From Sinonovacula constricta (taxonomy: Eukaryota > Mollusca > Bivalvia > Cardiida > Solecurtidae): 64,000 nucleotides of DNA. How positions within the stretch are numbered: position 1 is the first letter of the stretch; each line of letters begins with the position of its first letter. Of this stretch, positions 46,801 through 61,800 are shown in pieces. The stretch is taken from the NCBI GenBank assembly GCA_007844125.1, contig CM017555.1:26837624-26901623 (forward strand), in the 5' to 3' direction. A model generated the notes under the pieces. It saw only the letters and a program-made list of their open reading frames with translations. It searched no databases and was not told where the DNA came from. The position numbers were made by a program, and so were the translations under genes.

Positions 46801-49800
46801 GCTCCAACAAGATCCATGTTGTCCAACACACTGTAGGAATAAAAGGTTACAATAAAAAGGCTACCAATGGTTATCAAACCTATACTTTTTAAAAAGAAAT
46901 ATAAAATTGTGCCCAAAGATGAATATGGGAAATACTAACCAAAGGTGCACAGGTGGTTCTATCATGGAATTTGCCTGGCATTTTTCTACACCAATTACAG
47001 CAGGGCAATAAATACCAAAAAGGATATATTTTTAGGAAGCTAGTTTTTTTATAAATGGCATTTAAAGATTAATGACATCAAAAACTTCTATGGGAGTCTC
47101 ACCTTGTGCTGGTACTCGGTGTCTGTGCAGGCACAGGCTGTAGTGTGGTCAGAGCTGCTGCAGATTTACTAAGATCCAGGGAACCATCTGTATCCATACC
47201 TGACCCAGCACCATCTCTGGATGTGCCAGCTAATTGTCCAGTGCCTGAACCACTTGGCAGCAATGATGAGTCACGTGAGCTACCACTTGTACTGAGATCT
47301 AGGCAACGACCTTCAGTCCGGGTCAGATCTAGACTCTGATTGCTAAGCAATGTATCAGAGAAAGAATCAGATATTGACTGAATCTGAGAATGACCCTGAA
47401 CTTGACTAAGGCCTTCACTCCCACCACTAGTGCCACTCTCTCCAAGACTTGGCCCCACCGACATGGGCTCCTGACTGCCCAGCAACCCCAAATGTGACCT
47501 TGGTGACCTGGATGATCTAGGTGACCTTGACCCTTGCACAGCATCACTGTCAGGTGCTATGCTGTACTCTGTCGGTGCCGAGCTGCCACTGAAAGACTGC
47601 TGGGATAGATCATCCTTCTCTGTAGGCATAGAGGAGCTGCTGCTAGAGTCAGCAGAAGTGGTGGCTCGAGACAATGTCTGTCCCATCACAGGACCTAAGT
47701 CAGTGTCGCGGTCGTCTGCTGCTAACAATGGTGCCAGGAAGGATCTCACTGCAAACGATAAGAACATATGGGTTATCATTATAGAACAGATTACAAATAT
47801 CAAGAGTTGTGCCCTTCAATTTAGATACTTCTGTGGAAGAATGAGAATTTTTCAATACAAATTACCAAATTGATTGATTGCTTTCAGAAAATAATGATTG
47901 ATATGATTTGATAAGGTTGCTATTTACAGAATATAAATGACATAGCCTACAGCTCTTAGATTAATTCAAGTTGATAAAATACAATTTTTGCATCACTTAA
48001 AACAATGTAAAATAAAAAAAAAAAAAAAAAACACAGGGAAAACATGGAAAACAACCTACCAGGAACATCCCCTCGGGACATGAAACGACTTGTGGAAGGC
48101 TCTGATACCGGACTGACAGATGATTGGCTGGAGGTTTCCATGGCAACATGAGAGGAGGCTGCAGAATGGCCACTGGACAGAGAGGGCGGAATAGTTGCAG
48201 GTGTGGATGCAGGAAGTGGTGTCAGCGTCATATTAGGGAGTCTCGGCTGTTCAGACATCCCAGGGCTTGTCAACTTGACTGGGGACACTTGGCCCAGGAT
48301 TGCAAATGGTTCGCTTTGTGAACCAGACTGGACTTGTGCTGCTGAAAGGGCTGAACTTGAGTGAACGATGACGCTCGGCTGGTGAATCTCCACCTTCTCA
48401 ACAGAGACAGGTGGCAAGAGTGTTGCTGAAGAAGATGCTGTTAAAGTTGATGATGAGGATGAAGGTACTAACAAGGATGAGGTTGAGTATGAATTTGATG
48501 GGGACGACACGGTAGAAAATGATGGTTTGAATGAGGATGTTGAAGCCTGTGGTAGAAGTTCGCCAGTTAAAGAGACATTTCTCGCTGACAGGGGTATTGA
48601 GCCATACCATGGTGGCAGGATACCTGGGGGTGGATTTGTTGCTCCAGAATGGGTGTCTAGCATTGACGTAGATGGATACGAACCTGGTCGAACTATCACA
48701 CTGGCTGAAGGATGAGCCATGGAGGTTGATACTGGGTCTGTAGAAGCTGATAAAGATGCAGATATGGTGGCATTGGTGGCATTTTGGGCATCAGCAACTG
48801 GGGCAGTAGCTGGCGCCAGTGGAGACTCTGGCATGCGAACTGATAGGGAAAGATGCAGTGGTAGTTTATCTAAAACATTCTCCATTCCTGGAGCTGCCTT
48901 GGGGTCTGTGACACTTGGATGTGCAACCACTGTCTGTTTAGCTACGCCAAACATGTCCTCACGTCGAGAATTTGGTTGCAGCAGGTGTGGCTGATCAGCT
49001 AGTGGAAGAGCTTGGACAAGAGGTGTCTGGAAAGGATCAGGTGGTGGACAGCCAAGGAAAAGTGTCGAGTCTGAGCGTTGAAAGAATGGGTGTTTTCGAC
49101 CTAATTTACCTGCCATCTCAGTTTCTCCATCCACGCTTTCCGTGTCCATAGACATGACATTATTTAAATCATCATCATGATCGTCAGTTTCATTCTCATC
49201 GTGATCTTGCCAAGATGTGACAGAGATTCCATCTTTCAAGGCATCCATATCTGAGTCAGTTCCGCTACGCATGTAGTAGATCAGAGAGTCAAACACGTAG
49301 GCCACATGGCGCAGAGAAGCGATGTCAATGACAGGGAGGGAGTCAGAGTGCTCATTGTTGTGGGATCGCATCAGAGACAAGGCATAGTTGAGAAAGTCTC
49401 GTCTGGCTGTGTTTCCATCTGAACCTGAAGATGAACGCCACACTATTGTAATAAAAGCCCAAGGTTAGATGGGCATCCTTATAAATGGCGTACATCAACT
49501 TAGTTGCATAATTAGATTCTCAGATTTGACATGAAAGCTATTAACATGGTTGACTCTTATCAAGCCAATGTTTACAAGAATGTTCTCTCTTATGAAAAAA
49601 AAATACATTGATAAGTTTTTAGATGACTATGTAATGGAAATTCTCATATTCATCTTAAGTAAACATGGCTACAGACTTTTTAATTTAAAATTATTATCTA
49701 TCTATAATTATTAACTAAATATTTTCTGTGAAACTAGATTGTAAAAGGTAATTGTTTTTGTTTGTCTAACTTGTTTACAATATACATAAGACTAACTAGT

Positions 49801-52800
49801 GAATAATAGCCAAAACACTAGCAGGCCAGTTGTTTTACCTTATCCATAATAGTTATAAATGGTTTGTGGGTTAAATATAATAATAATTTGTGAATGCTAA
49901 AATGAAAAAGGCAGAAAAAGTTCACAAGCTAAAATGTTGACAAAGGACGCTGGACGACGGACAAAGCAGTATAACAAAAGCTCCCCTTGAGCATGTGGGT
50001 GAGCTAAAAATTGCATAAAAAAAAGTACAAGTATTTCTTTATAAATGGTAACAATTAACCTGATGAGTGCCAACTACTTTTAAGATCATGCCCACCATCT
50101 AAAAAATAGATAAATACAATATCTCTAAAAGGGAACTTGTTGCCACTTGTTATCAAATAAAGATATATATATATAAAAAATCACTTACTTTTAAATCCAC
50201 CAAGTGCACCACCAAACCGCTGCCTACGTCGATTATCAACCACCTGAAGAATTCTCTGCTCATCTCGAAGCCTCTCTCTTCCTCCAGTTCGGGAAGGGTT
50301 AGTGTATAGAGGGTGACCAGGGTTGGATGGATCAGAACTGTTACTTAGAGAAGACCCAAACCTCAGCTGAGCCTCTGTTGAGTCCATAATTGTGATTAAC
50401 CAGTCCCAAGTAGGCTTTAGTTGATACTCCAAATACAACTGCAAGGACAGAAATGATAAAAAATCCTTATGTATATTTTTTTTTATAGGAAGTACATTAA
50501 TTGTATAAGGTTTGTATGCTTAACATTTCTGAAAGTAAATACTGTTTTTAGCTGAAGGAAAGTTTAAATCCAAATTTAAACCATTCCCTACTTCAATTTA
50601 ATTTTCTCCTCTATTTATATAGACTTTCCCAATTATTGTCTAAAACACTTCAGCTGCTGCAAGGTTTTGCTTTCTTTTTATGTCACCACACCTGATAGCC
50701 CTGTCTCCTATCCTTACGAGATAATGCACCCACCCACATAACCCAGATTACACCTATTTATCTAAGACCGTGCTCACTTTGTCCACACTCCACCCATATA
50801 GTCCTGAATCCATCTAACTAGGCTCAACTCCACCCACTGGGCCCCTACTTCACATAAAATCCCCAGAGCCCTGACTCAACCCACTTAGCCCCAACTTCAC
50901 CAACAGAGCCCAGTCTCCACCGACATACCTGAAGATCTAATGCCTCCTGATCTGAGATGTCCAATATACAGGGCAATGTCAAGGCCATTGCATGGTAATC
51001 CTGTAACATGGTAAGGAGGTCTGCAATCTGCCGAACAACGATCCCAAATGCCCGTGACAGCTGACTGCATGTAGTAGCCATGGTTATAGGAGCATCCTGG
51101 GATACGGCTGCTGTGGTAGTGACGGTGGTTGTGCGGCGCAGATTGGAAGGGTCAATATAGATGAGACTGCTGCCACCTCCTGGGTATTAGATGAAAAAAT
51201 TGATTATTTGGTTAAACTGGTCATAATCTTTAGATAATGCATAAAAAGAAAAAGTAACAAAAGATTCTTAATTTTGTTGCTTTATTAATGATTGAAAAAT
51301 ATTAGAAAAATATCAAAGTTTAATGTAAAGTTGAGGTGGTAGCGTACGAATGCATTTTATCTATGCTTATTGTGTATCCATTTCCAACATCGCATGTCTT
51401 TAAATTGAGCAAGGTAAATTATCTAAGTGTTTAACACACCATTACAATGGATCATTAATTGTAAAACCAATTTACCTCAGGCAACATGTACCTAGCAAGC
51501 TAAAAAGGATCCAAGTTCCAAGTAAGACCCACTATTTTCTTTTTATATAAACATCTTTCAGCCGTCTTTTATCACAACATTTCAGCAGGAAGAACACCTC
51601 ATTAAAAATCTTCAGAACAACTTGGACTTGAAAGCACATGGTAAGGTGCGAAGGAGTGTTAGTGGACAACTCGGAGAAGGACAAATGAGCATGTAATGTG
51701 TAAGTTTATGCTTTTGTGATGGTTTATAACACTTGCCTGGGGCAGTAGCAGAAGAAGCAGCAGCAGCTGGAGGGGTCCTGGAGTTGGAGGCATCTCTCTG
51801 TCTAATGGCCCACTGCATGGTGTGTGGTGCCTGGAGGGTCCTCTGACCATGGGAACCTATAGCAAGCACACAAACCGGAAACTGTTGGTTCTTTTAATAC
51901 ATTGCAGTGACCAAATAAAATTATTGTGACATTCAGCTATTTTAGTTGAGAAAAACCCAGAACAAATGTCTGGGCAGAACCACCAGCATACCACAGGTCA
52001 GCTAGAATACCCCCTCCCACCTTAAGTCCTTTGCCCCAAACAGGACTCGAACCCATGCTACGAAAGCTAAGAGTCACAGTTGGCAACTATACCACTATAT
52101 CACATTAGGTGATTTAGTTCATTATATTAAGGGAACCAAGCAATAGTAGTAGGAATGATATGTGGTGCCTGAAAGGTCCTTCTGTCTTGGCAGATGGTAA
52201 CACTGAGGAGGGCACTCTTAAAAGGGTGCAGAACAACAGAACAGAGTTTGTACACCTTTGACTGCCACAATTTCCATAGCCTTTTCCAAAACTTTCCAAA
52301 GCCCACCAATTCAAATTTTCAAAACCAGCTTCAAGCAAATAAAATTAAAACAATTAGTTTTTGCAGCTATTTGAAACACATTTATTTTTTAGATAAACAA
52401 AAAAAAATTGCCATGACCACAACTGGTGATACATAGTAATAAAAACTTAATATGTCATTATTTTGCTGTTTTAAACTGCACATTTATTTATTTTATTTAC
52501 AAAAGGTACAAAAAAATTCCATAACTTTTCCATAGCCCAAGTCACAAAAACTGATTTTCCAAGACTTCAAGGTCCTTGAAAACACCTTGATCAATTTCCA
52601 AAACTTTCCAAGACTTTTCAAAATGCGTATGAACCCAGCAGAAAAGTGGCCTTTGGCAGTAGTTTAAACACAAGCTGTTTGTAGAAAGAAGATATGAGTT
52701 CCCCTTTTAATAGTGAGAAACTTTTCCCAGTTTGCATTGTAAATATAACAGTTTTTAAACAAGAGGGCCATGTTGCCCTATATGGCTACTGGGAAAATGA

Positions 52801-55800
52801 CTACACCCTTGGTGGCCATGTTATCTGAGGGATCAAAATGTTTTGAACAATCTTGATACAGGACCATCCAAGGAACATGTTTACCGAATATCAGAGCTCT
52901 ATCTTTTGTAGTTTCTGACAATACGATTTTCAAAGGTTTCCTACATAGCCGTATACAATAAAAGCCATGACCCTAGTGGCCATGTTTTTTGATAAATCAG
53001 AATTACCTGGACTGTCTTGGTACAAGGTCACCCAAAGAACATGTATACCAAAAATAAAGGCTCAAGCTCTTGTAGTTTCTCACATAAAGATTTTCCCAGG
53101 TTTCCAATAGACATATATGGAAAATGGCCATGCCCCTTGTGGCCATGTTTGTTCTAAGTTTTCCTATATAGTCATAAATGGAAAATGGCCATGAACCTGG
53201 TGGTCATTTTTTTTTATGAATCACAATTTGAAAAATCTTAGAAGAGCCATCCAAGGATCATGTGTACTTAATATCAAGGCTGTAGCTTTTGTAGTTTCTG
53301 ACAAGAAGAATTTCTAAGTTTTCTTATATAGCCTTAAATAGAAAATCGCCACGGCCCTGGCAGCCATGTTTTTTGACAAATCAAAATCATTTAAGCACTC
53401 TTGATATAGGGATGCCCAAAAACATGTATACTAAATATCAAGGCTCTAGCTCTTGCAGTTTCCGACAAGAAGTTTTCCTCTATAGCCATATAAGGAATTT
53501 GTCCATGACCCTGGCAGTCATGCTTTTTGACAGATAAAAAATTATGTGAACAACTTTTTGTTCCCCATGCCTACTTTAGCTTCTGAGAAAGTTTGGCTGA
53601 ATTTGACCCAGCAGTCATGAAAATGTTGACGAATGTGTGATGCCGGACGATGGATGCCAGGCGATCAAAATAGCTCACTCCGAGCATAAATAGACCTTAA
53701 CAAAAAAGGTTAACAACCCTGACAAGATATTCATGACAAAAACTCCACTTTCTTTGCAATGCTGAGATAAAACTCCTGCATTACATCACATACCTGGAGG
53801 GTCTCTCCTCTCAAGCTGTTCGTCCAGAATGGTGCTAAGATCTTCTCCTTCTTGGTCCTCACTATCCCCCTCACTCTCATAATCTTCTTCCTGATTGGAT
53901 GATTCTCCGGAGTCAGAAAAATGGGCAAGACTACCTAGACCTGTAGATACAATATAGCAGAGGTCAGTTCTGTTTTGTTTTTTCTTACATCACAATAACA
54001 CAATTATGGTAATCTTGGCAGCATGCAGCTAATTATTGGTGAAGAAATACACCAGACTTATGTTTGGATAGAGCCATAAGCTCACCGCAGGTTAGTGGGA
54101 AAACCTCCCCACATTCAAGTTCTCACTCGACTGAAACAGGAACCACCTGGCCAGGGACAAACTTACAGGTCAAGTAATAATAGTTGTGTATTACTTTCAG
54201 AATTAACCAAACGTTGATACAGTTACCTGGAATTTGACACAAATTTTGGCTGTTCAATATTAGGAACCCGAAGACTGTAAAATTATGCTCAATGATTCAT
54301 ATCATGAGTTATGAATATTTTACTGCTATTTTCTCCATGAAGGTTACTGAAGCAGTTAATTGATAGAATGTTAACATCGGGTGTAAGCTGCTCAAGCGGT
54401 GCGCCAACATAAGTAGTTACACATCAATTAGACTATTCTTCATATAAAACCATTCCAGCATGCTTTGCCATATGTGTTTGCATTTACAAAAAATTCTAAT
54501 GTGCACTCAAATAGAAGAAAATCTGCAAAGAGTCGAAAAACAGTAGACCTATTAGTCTTACTATTCTCAATCTTAACTTACCAGCATCTGAGCCTGCTGT
54601 TGCCATGGTGACTGCACTGCGCTGAACGCTGACGTTATCCTGATTACTATGGATACTCTCATCATCACTCTCAGACTCTGCCAGTAGATCTAGGTCCATG
54701 TCACTCTCGGCAATGTCGTCATGCTCTTGCGGTGGATTGTCATGCTCCGATCTCTCAGACTGCCGATCCTCATTATCTGATTGGTGGGCATCCTCGTTCA
54801 TCTCCATGACCCCACCCACCACAATCTCACCCTGTATGGATGAAAAAAGAAATGTTTGGATAAATGAATTTCTGTTAATTTTTATAGAATTATCTTCTGT
54901 ATAAAATTATTAGTCAGTTGACATGTTTTGAATGGATAACAATTCATGCATTTTTATTCATGCAAGTTTTTATTCATCGATTGACAATTTGTTGAAAGGC
55001 ATTGGAAATGGCCTTCTTTAGAGTCCCCAGCCCCAAAGATAACACTATGCAATAAGTTTACAGAGCACTTAATTTGTGTATTATACACTTAAATGTGAAA
55101 CAATCACGAGGCCTAATTCCAATTGCTAATGCTTTTAACTTGTTAATTCAAAGATGAATTAAAATATGTTATACAATATTATGGAGAAAAAAAAAGACAT
55201 AAATATATAAAGAATTATACAAGGCCCGAATTTATGCTTGCATGCTCGCTAAATGCTAGTCAGTTTTGCTGACAACGACCTTAAAATAGGTCAACATGCT
55301 AAATATTGCCCAAAGTGAACTACAAAATCGTCAAGGGAATGTTTTTGAGTCAGCAGTAATCTTTATCATGTCACTTGGATGCTTTAAAATGCAATAAACA
55401 GATAAGCTTTAAATGTTTACACGATTCAGATAATGAGTACAGACTTTGCTGACATAATGCACACATGCGCTCTTCTCGACTGGGAATACTTAGCCAACAA
55501 CTTAAATATTGTGAACAAAATAACATGCAAAGATTGCAAGGAGTATGCACCATCTGGGATGTTGTCAAATGTAAATATTTTAATATATTTTTGCACAACT
55601 CGTGTGACCTTAAATCGGATCCATTATTGTTAATTAAAAGAACTTAAAACACAAAAACAAACCTGTTCAAGGACTTATTGTCAGTGTAGATCAGTATGTC
55701 ATTCATACATTTTTCATAGAACTACTTATGTTAAAGTTGCCATTGTTCTAATGATACAAAAGTTAAAGGACACCTGTTCAGATGATTCTAACATTATAAT

Positions 55801-58800
55801 ACTAACATGTTTTTTCTTGTTTGTTAAAGAGTTTGCATAAAATCACTGTCCACTGACTTCAATTACTTTTTTATGTTATCTAGCCTTAGCATGTAATGTA
55901 ATTCAATACTTTTATTTTAAAAAAGAAAGTTAAGTAAAAAGTTGCAATTTGAAAAGTTTTTAGCAAGTTTGTTCCTTACACCAGTCAAGAATGAAAGCGG
56001 CAAGCTGACTTAGGCTGTTTACACAGTTTAGGTAACTCTTAACCCCTCACAAAATAAAGAATAAACAAAATACTGGCCCTTATTAAGCAAATACATTTTG
56101 AGATTACTTAGTTTAAAAAACTTGATGGTAAAAGAATTATTTAATTTTATTTTTTTATTTTTACCCACAAGGTAGGAGGCTTAGCAGTCAGAGTTACAAG
56201 TTGGCAACTCTAGCACTATCCCACTGGGGCCCCCTATTTATTGTGAAAATAGACAAAATAATTCAAAATATAGCCTGAGGCTTTTCTGTACAAATTAGGT
56301 AAATTAAAACCGGCATAAAACCCACCTCTTCTAGTTCCACAGGCATCATCTCCTCATCTTCTCGCTCACTGGCCTCAACAGGTTCTACCTCATGTATGTC
56401 CTGGACCGACATGTTGTGGGTCACATATGATACAGCGTTGGACGCCTCGTCAATAGACGTCGTCTTGGGAGGTAGGGGGTCCACACTGAAGATCTCTTCG
56501 CTACCCTGAAAAATATTGAGGTGGTTTGATGAAATTAGTTTTTTTTATTATGTTTTAAATGGATCAAGTTTGCTACATTTAATATATATAGCTTTTGAAT
56601 TGCAGAGCATAAATTTATCAGACTTAAGCAAATCATGAAGAGCCAGATCAGTCAGCTCCTGCTGGGAGCTGTCTAAAAGGGTTTGCATGACTTTTTTGCT
56701 GCAGTCTCTAGAAAGAACTTAGGTTACCTTTGCATGTAGGTTTTTTAACAAATATCTAGGAATAATACTGCTCCACTATACTCATCATGTCTTTTATTTC
56801 TTGAGGAAAAATGAATCACTGAACATATCTGTCATTAACACAGCTCATGCAGCTTATTCCCAGTTATGCACCCAGTGGGTTGAAATTTCTTTTATGAGAT
56901 AGTCCTTTATATGAAAAACAGGGCATAGGCTGCATCGCCCAGTTCATTGTCTGGACTTATTATCCACCAAAAATGCCAGACAGATGTCATTATGACCATA
57001 TTTATGCTAGTGCAAACATATCAAAAGTTGTCAAGAAAGTACTTTTCCATTAATAATAGCAAAACTATGGTCTTTTGTCAACTTATTTTTACATTTTTTC
57101 TTTTCTGATCAATTCCCTTTGAAAGCTTTAAAGGAGCCATGTACCTGAATAATATCCATATTTGTGGTGACTAGAGAGAAAGGTGCAGTGGGTCTAGCAG
57201 CACCCAGTCGGACAGGGGCTATCAGTGAGTTGGCTATCTCACAAAGCTCCTCTATAGCAATGTTCACCAGGGCTTGGAATGCCTTACGACACTTTACAAG
57301 AGGTTGGCATACAGCTAGACTGGAGGTGCTGAAATATATAAAGGTAGGTAATCCTAAGTTCAAATCAGTAAGAAAAACCTAAACTATAGATGACATAAAA
57401 GAAAAGACTGAATATAGCATGAAGGGATCACTTTTGAAGATCAATTGTGATATTAGCACATAAAAAATAGAAATAAATGCAAAAGTTATAAAATATTACA
57501 ACTAAATATAGCATGAAAAGATAAATTCTGAGAATATATTTAGGATGCTGACACATTAAAAATAGGAACAATTTTAAGAAATATCAGATATTTAGGAGTT
57601 CAAGGGGAAATAAAAGATTTAAAATTAGAACTTCTTCCCTTCATCCAGAGCTATGATCAAAATCTTGTCTTTTGGCAAGGACAGTGAGGAAAAACAACAT
57701 GTCACATCATAAAATTTTATACCTTTTCTTCTTGCCAGAAACTGGAGTCATCTCAATGTTTAGGACCACAAAGATTCTTGCTACAGATCGGATAAACCGA
57801 CGAGCCACCATTTTGGCCTCGACCTTACGTCCAGCTACGTTTTCATTCTTCATCTCTCGGATCAATGTATTCAGGAGAGTATCCAGCATCTGCAAACATC
57901 AATATTATGATATTTTTAATTTAAAGAAATTACTTTTTTTTGTTGCATTTTTTTTTTGTTAAAATTTATCGGAATTTCTTGGTATAGTTTAAGGTTTTAA
58001 TTTAGTAATTTTTTATAAATTAATTCATTTTTATTCTCTCTTACTGCTGGAAGAACTGTTGTGGGATTCAAACTATTATTATGAGCACAACTAAGAAAAA
58101 ACATTTAATATGTTTATTGATTAAAATTGAATATAAACTTCTACCAATCAAAAATTTAACAAAAGATCACAGCCAAGGAAAAAATACTTGATTCCCTAAA
58201 GCAAAAGGTTAAGTCTTTTTTTTACCTTAACATTGTTACTATGACATTTGGGCCAGCAATGTGGTTCTTGCCACACATCTTCTCACCATGGCAAAAGTTT
58301 ATGCCAAGTCATTTAAAAGTAACAAGTGGCTTTTGACAACATACTCCGACTGAAGATATACTCAAACAATATAAACTACACCTGGACGCACATTGAGTAG
58401 AGCCAGGTACCAGAGGCCCTGGATTTAAACCAGGACCACAAAATTAGGTCCTTAAAATTGTTGTGGTGTAACCCTTGCAACTATCATGCAAATAAAAGGG
58501 TAATTCCATGCTACATAATACATAGTGAAGGCTGCACCATACTTGCTTCATGTGAACAATGCCTGGATAACTGAAAGACTGTTGGTGGAAAATAAACCCA
58601 ACAAACAAAATGAATCCCGACATTCTTTAAACTATTATAGGGTCATGCATTAGGCTTCTTAACAATACTTCAAAAATACCAGCACATACCTCTGGACTAC
58701 ATTTCACCAGAAGACAGTGGGTGAACTTGTCCAACCTGGCTGTGCCACTCTGGCTCTCTAGGTACATCTGTTCTTCATATATCACATCTGGGTTCGAGCC

Positions 58801-61800
58801 CCGCTGAGTCTTCTTCCCACTCAGCAGCATTGCCTTCACAGCCATCCAGTCATTCAGGATTCGCTCGAGAGCTCGCCGACTAAATCTTGGTGGCTCCAAG
58901 TCATGCTCAGGCATCTCTACATCTGGTAAATATACCATACAAGTTTTAATATGATATGCATATTTTCAGTACTGTTAAAATTGGGATATAAATGCATGCT
59001 TTTATTTACTGTAAACATTTCAATATAGTACACAGATTTTGCATGTAGTAAGGTGTTTATTTTTATTGTAATAATGCAACTCTCCAAACAAAAAAGTATA
59101 GTGCACTCTCTAGTTATTAATTGTACTTGTGAGTGTATTTTCTATACCCATTGGTGCTATTTTCACAATGTAAATTTAAAAAAAAAAAATGCCATCAAAT
59201 CTTTAAATGTGCACAGTGTCTGGAATTTTAGCCTAGGGACCCTGAAACTAAATGTGAAAATGCTACCTAAAAATACATTTTCCCTCTCACATGTATGCAA
59301 TTAAAGGTTGTATTCATAATGAATAATAGTTATTTCTTCACCTAAACCTTAACAATTTCCATAAATTCTGTACAAGAATAGTTTATATTGAATTATTTTA
59401 TGAAATTTAAGAACTTTTCTTATAACTAAAAAAGTATGTCAAGAATTTATAAAATTAATTAAGACAGAAAAATAACTAAGATTCTTTATGAACACGACCC
59501 CAGATGGCTTAGGAATGAGCTCCGACTAAGGTCCAAAGTCACCAACCATTCTTAAGCACTCATGTCTTGAACTTAGGTCACCATTTTCATACCAACAAAA
59601 GCTTTATATGTGTTTAAAAGATCCAAGTTGCAGTTAACCAGACATTTATTTCAGACATTAAGTTCAATATTTATTAAAGAAAGTGTTAATTAAAATCTCT
59701 AGCTTTAGAGATTCATGCTTAAGAATGGTTGGTGCATACGGGCATAAATCTTAAAGCCCTATAACATTTTGCTCTGGTGATATTATAGGAGCTTTTTCAC
59801 TTACAAACAACACACATGGTTCTCAAAAGCCCTTAAATTATTGGTAGATCAATACACATGTGTACACATTCTTCTTTTTTCTTAGTTTTTTGGGGTATGG
59901 TGTCAAAGGGCTACTAAGAAAAACAAGAACAAAAATGTCATTCCAAAGAGCTTCAAATACAAAGAACTAAATCTTATTTAATGGGCCAACTATCCCATAA
60001 TTCTAAACAAAACCTATAGAGTTGTGTTTGTTACTGTGTTTTAAGGATAACACAAAGGAACACTCAAGCGCTTATTTCCATTGTGGTCCATACAGCCCAC
60101 TTCCTGGAGAGAACCTGTTCATAGGTATTAAAGGTAGTAACTGACAGTTTTCCTGTATTAAATACATGCAACAATATCTTATTCTTGTCTGGGTGGGGGT
60201 GAAATTGGGGCAGAATTTCTGAAAAAAAACACACCCCAAACTTGAGTCTAAGCAAAGACAATTGTGAATATTGACTAACGTGTAAGAAGTACAAAGTGTA
60301 AAATACATTGCTCCAATCCAGGTTCATTTTGTCAAAACATATAAAAAAACATACATCAATGTCAGAGCAGATTTCGCGGATAATGATATAACGCTGTCCA
60401 AAAGTGGTCACATGGTTTTCTTATTAAAAAAAAAAGATAGCTAACTGTATCAACAGGTCTCACATAGGAAATACCTGCTTATAATGATAAGTGGGGTGTT
60501 ATGCTTCAATTTTCCCGGAGATGTAGGACATCCATAAACAGCATTTCATGGGATCTTTTTAGGCAATAATAATTGATTTGGTTGAGAGAGAAAAACTTGT
60601 CACAAACTGTTGGACACAACCTTTAACTTCCTGGAGCAATGTATATAGTAAATGGTCTTGCTCAAGGATTTACATTTCTTGTCAGGTTTAAACCTGGGAC
60701 TGTCTGATCGAGAGTCCATTGCCTTAACCCTTAGAACACAGGAGGTGATTCATCTATCACCAGTGATTCTGTTTGGTTTTAGAACACTTACACAATAATG
60801 GCCATATATGGTTATATTTGTTTAGTGATGTTTACATCTAGCTATTACTAGAGGAAAAAGATCCCCTACAATTACAGGTCAGCTGGAAGACCTTCCCACA
60901 TGAAATTTGTTGCACTGAGGCTTGAACCCACTCAGTGAGCGGCTGTGAAGACTCTGGGGCAAAATTATATATGCTATATAGGATCTGACAGGGTGATTCT
61001 GATTCTTACTTTCCTATAAATTATTCTAAAGCATACAGCAAAGGTTGTTGTTTTGGGATTTGTTGGAATTTTTGTCGATACTGTGCAGCTACATTTGTTT
61101 TAATTAGTAACTGATTGCTGATCAAAATCATCTGTTACATTTTTTACTTATTTGGGCTTCAAATTAGTCCTTAATGTCCCAGTAGAACCTTGACATAGTC
61201 AGTTATATTTTTATGTCATATGTTTTTATTATTATTGAAAATCCAAGTTTTCTCATAAGAAGTACTTCATTTTATCTGCAGCTCTGAGTTTTGACAAATG
61301 AGACAAACCAAATTTAAAGGTGCCTCACCTTTTATCTAGCTAGATATATGGCAATATTTTTTTTTACTTTTTACTTACATCAATATTAAAAGAACCAAAC
61401 ATTAATTCAATTATCTCTGGTGACTTTTGGTTAAAAATTAATTTAACATCCATTTTAAAATGATAATAACAAAAATGCACACAATCAGCATTTTCTTTAA
61501 GTTTAAGACACAGAATACTGGTCATTTTTACCTATTCTTTTAGCATTTACAATTATCTTAACCAAGTGTTGTTGTTTTTTCAGAAGTAGGCGAGGGACCT
61601 TTAAGAGCTTGGCTGAATAATGATTAAAATACTTATACCTACCGAAGACTGGGCAGTCACTAGGCCCAGCATTTATTTTCACCCTTTTGAGAATCTGAAT
61701 GGTGCCTAAACCCGTCAAATAGGGAAGTTTTGAATCATAAGAATGAGAAAAGCCGAAAGAAAATGAAACATTACAATATCAAGTGTTTTCAGGCTATATT

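Noticed and set aside
48124..48994. Plus-strand ORFs over 47.1-49.0 kb
   Set aside because: They are antisense shadows of the large UBR5 exons, whose - strand frame and splice phases are well supported.
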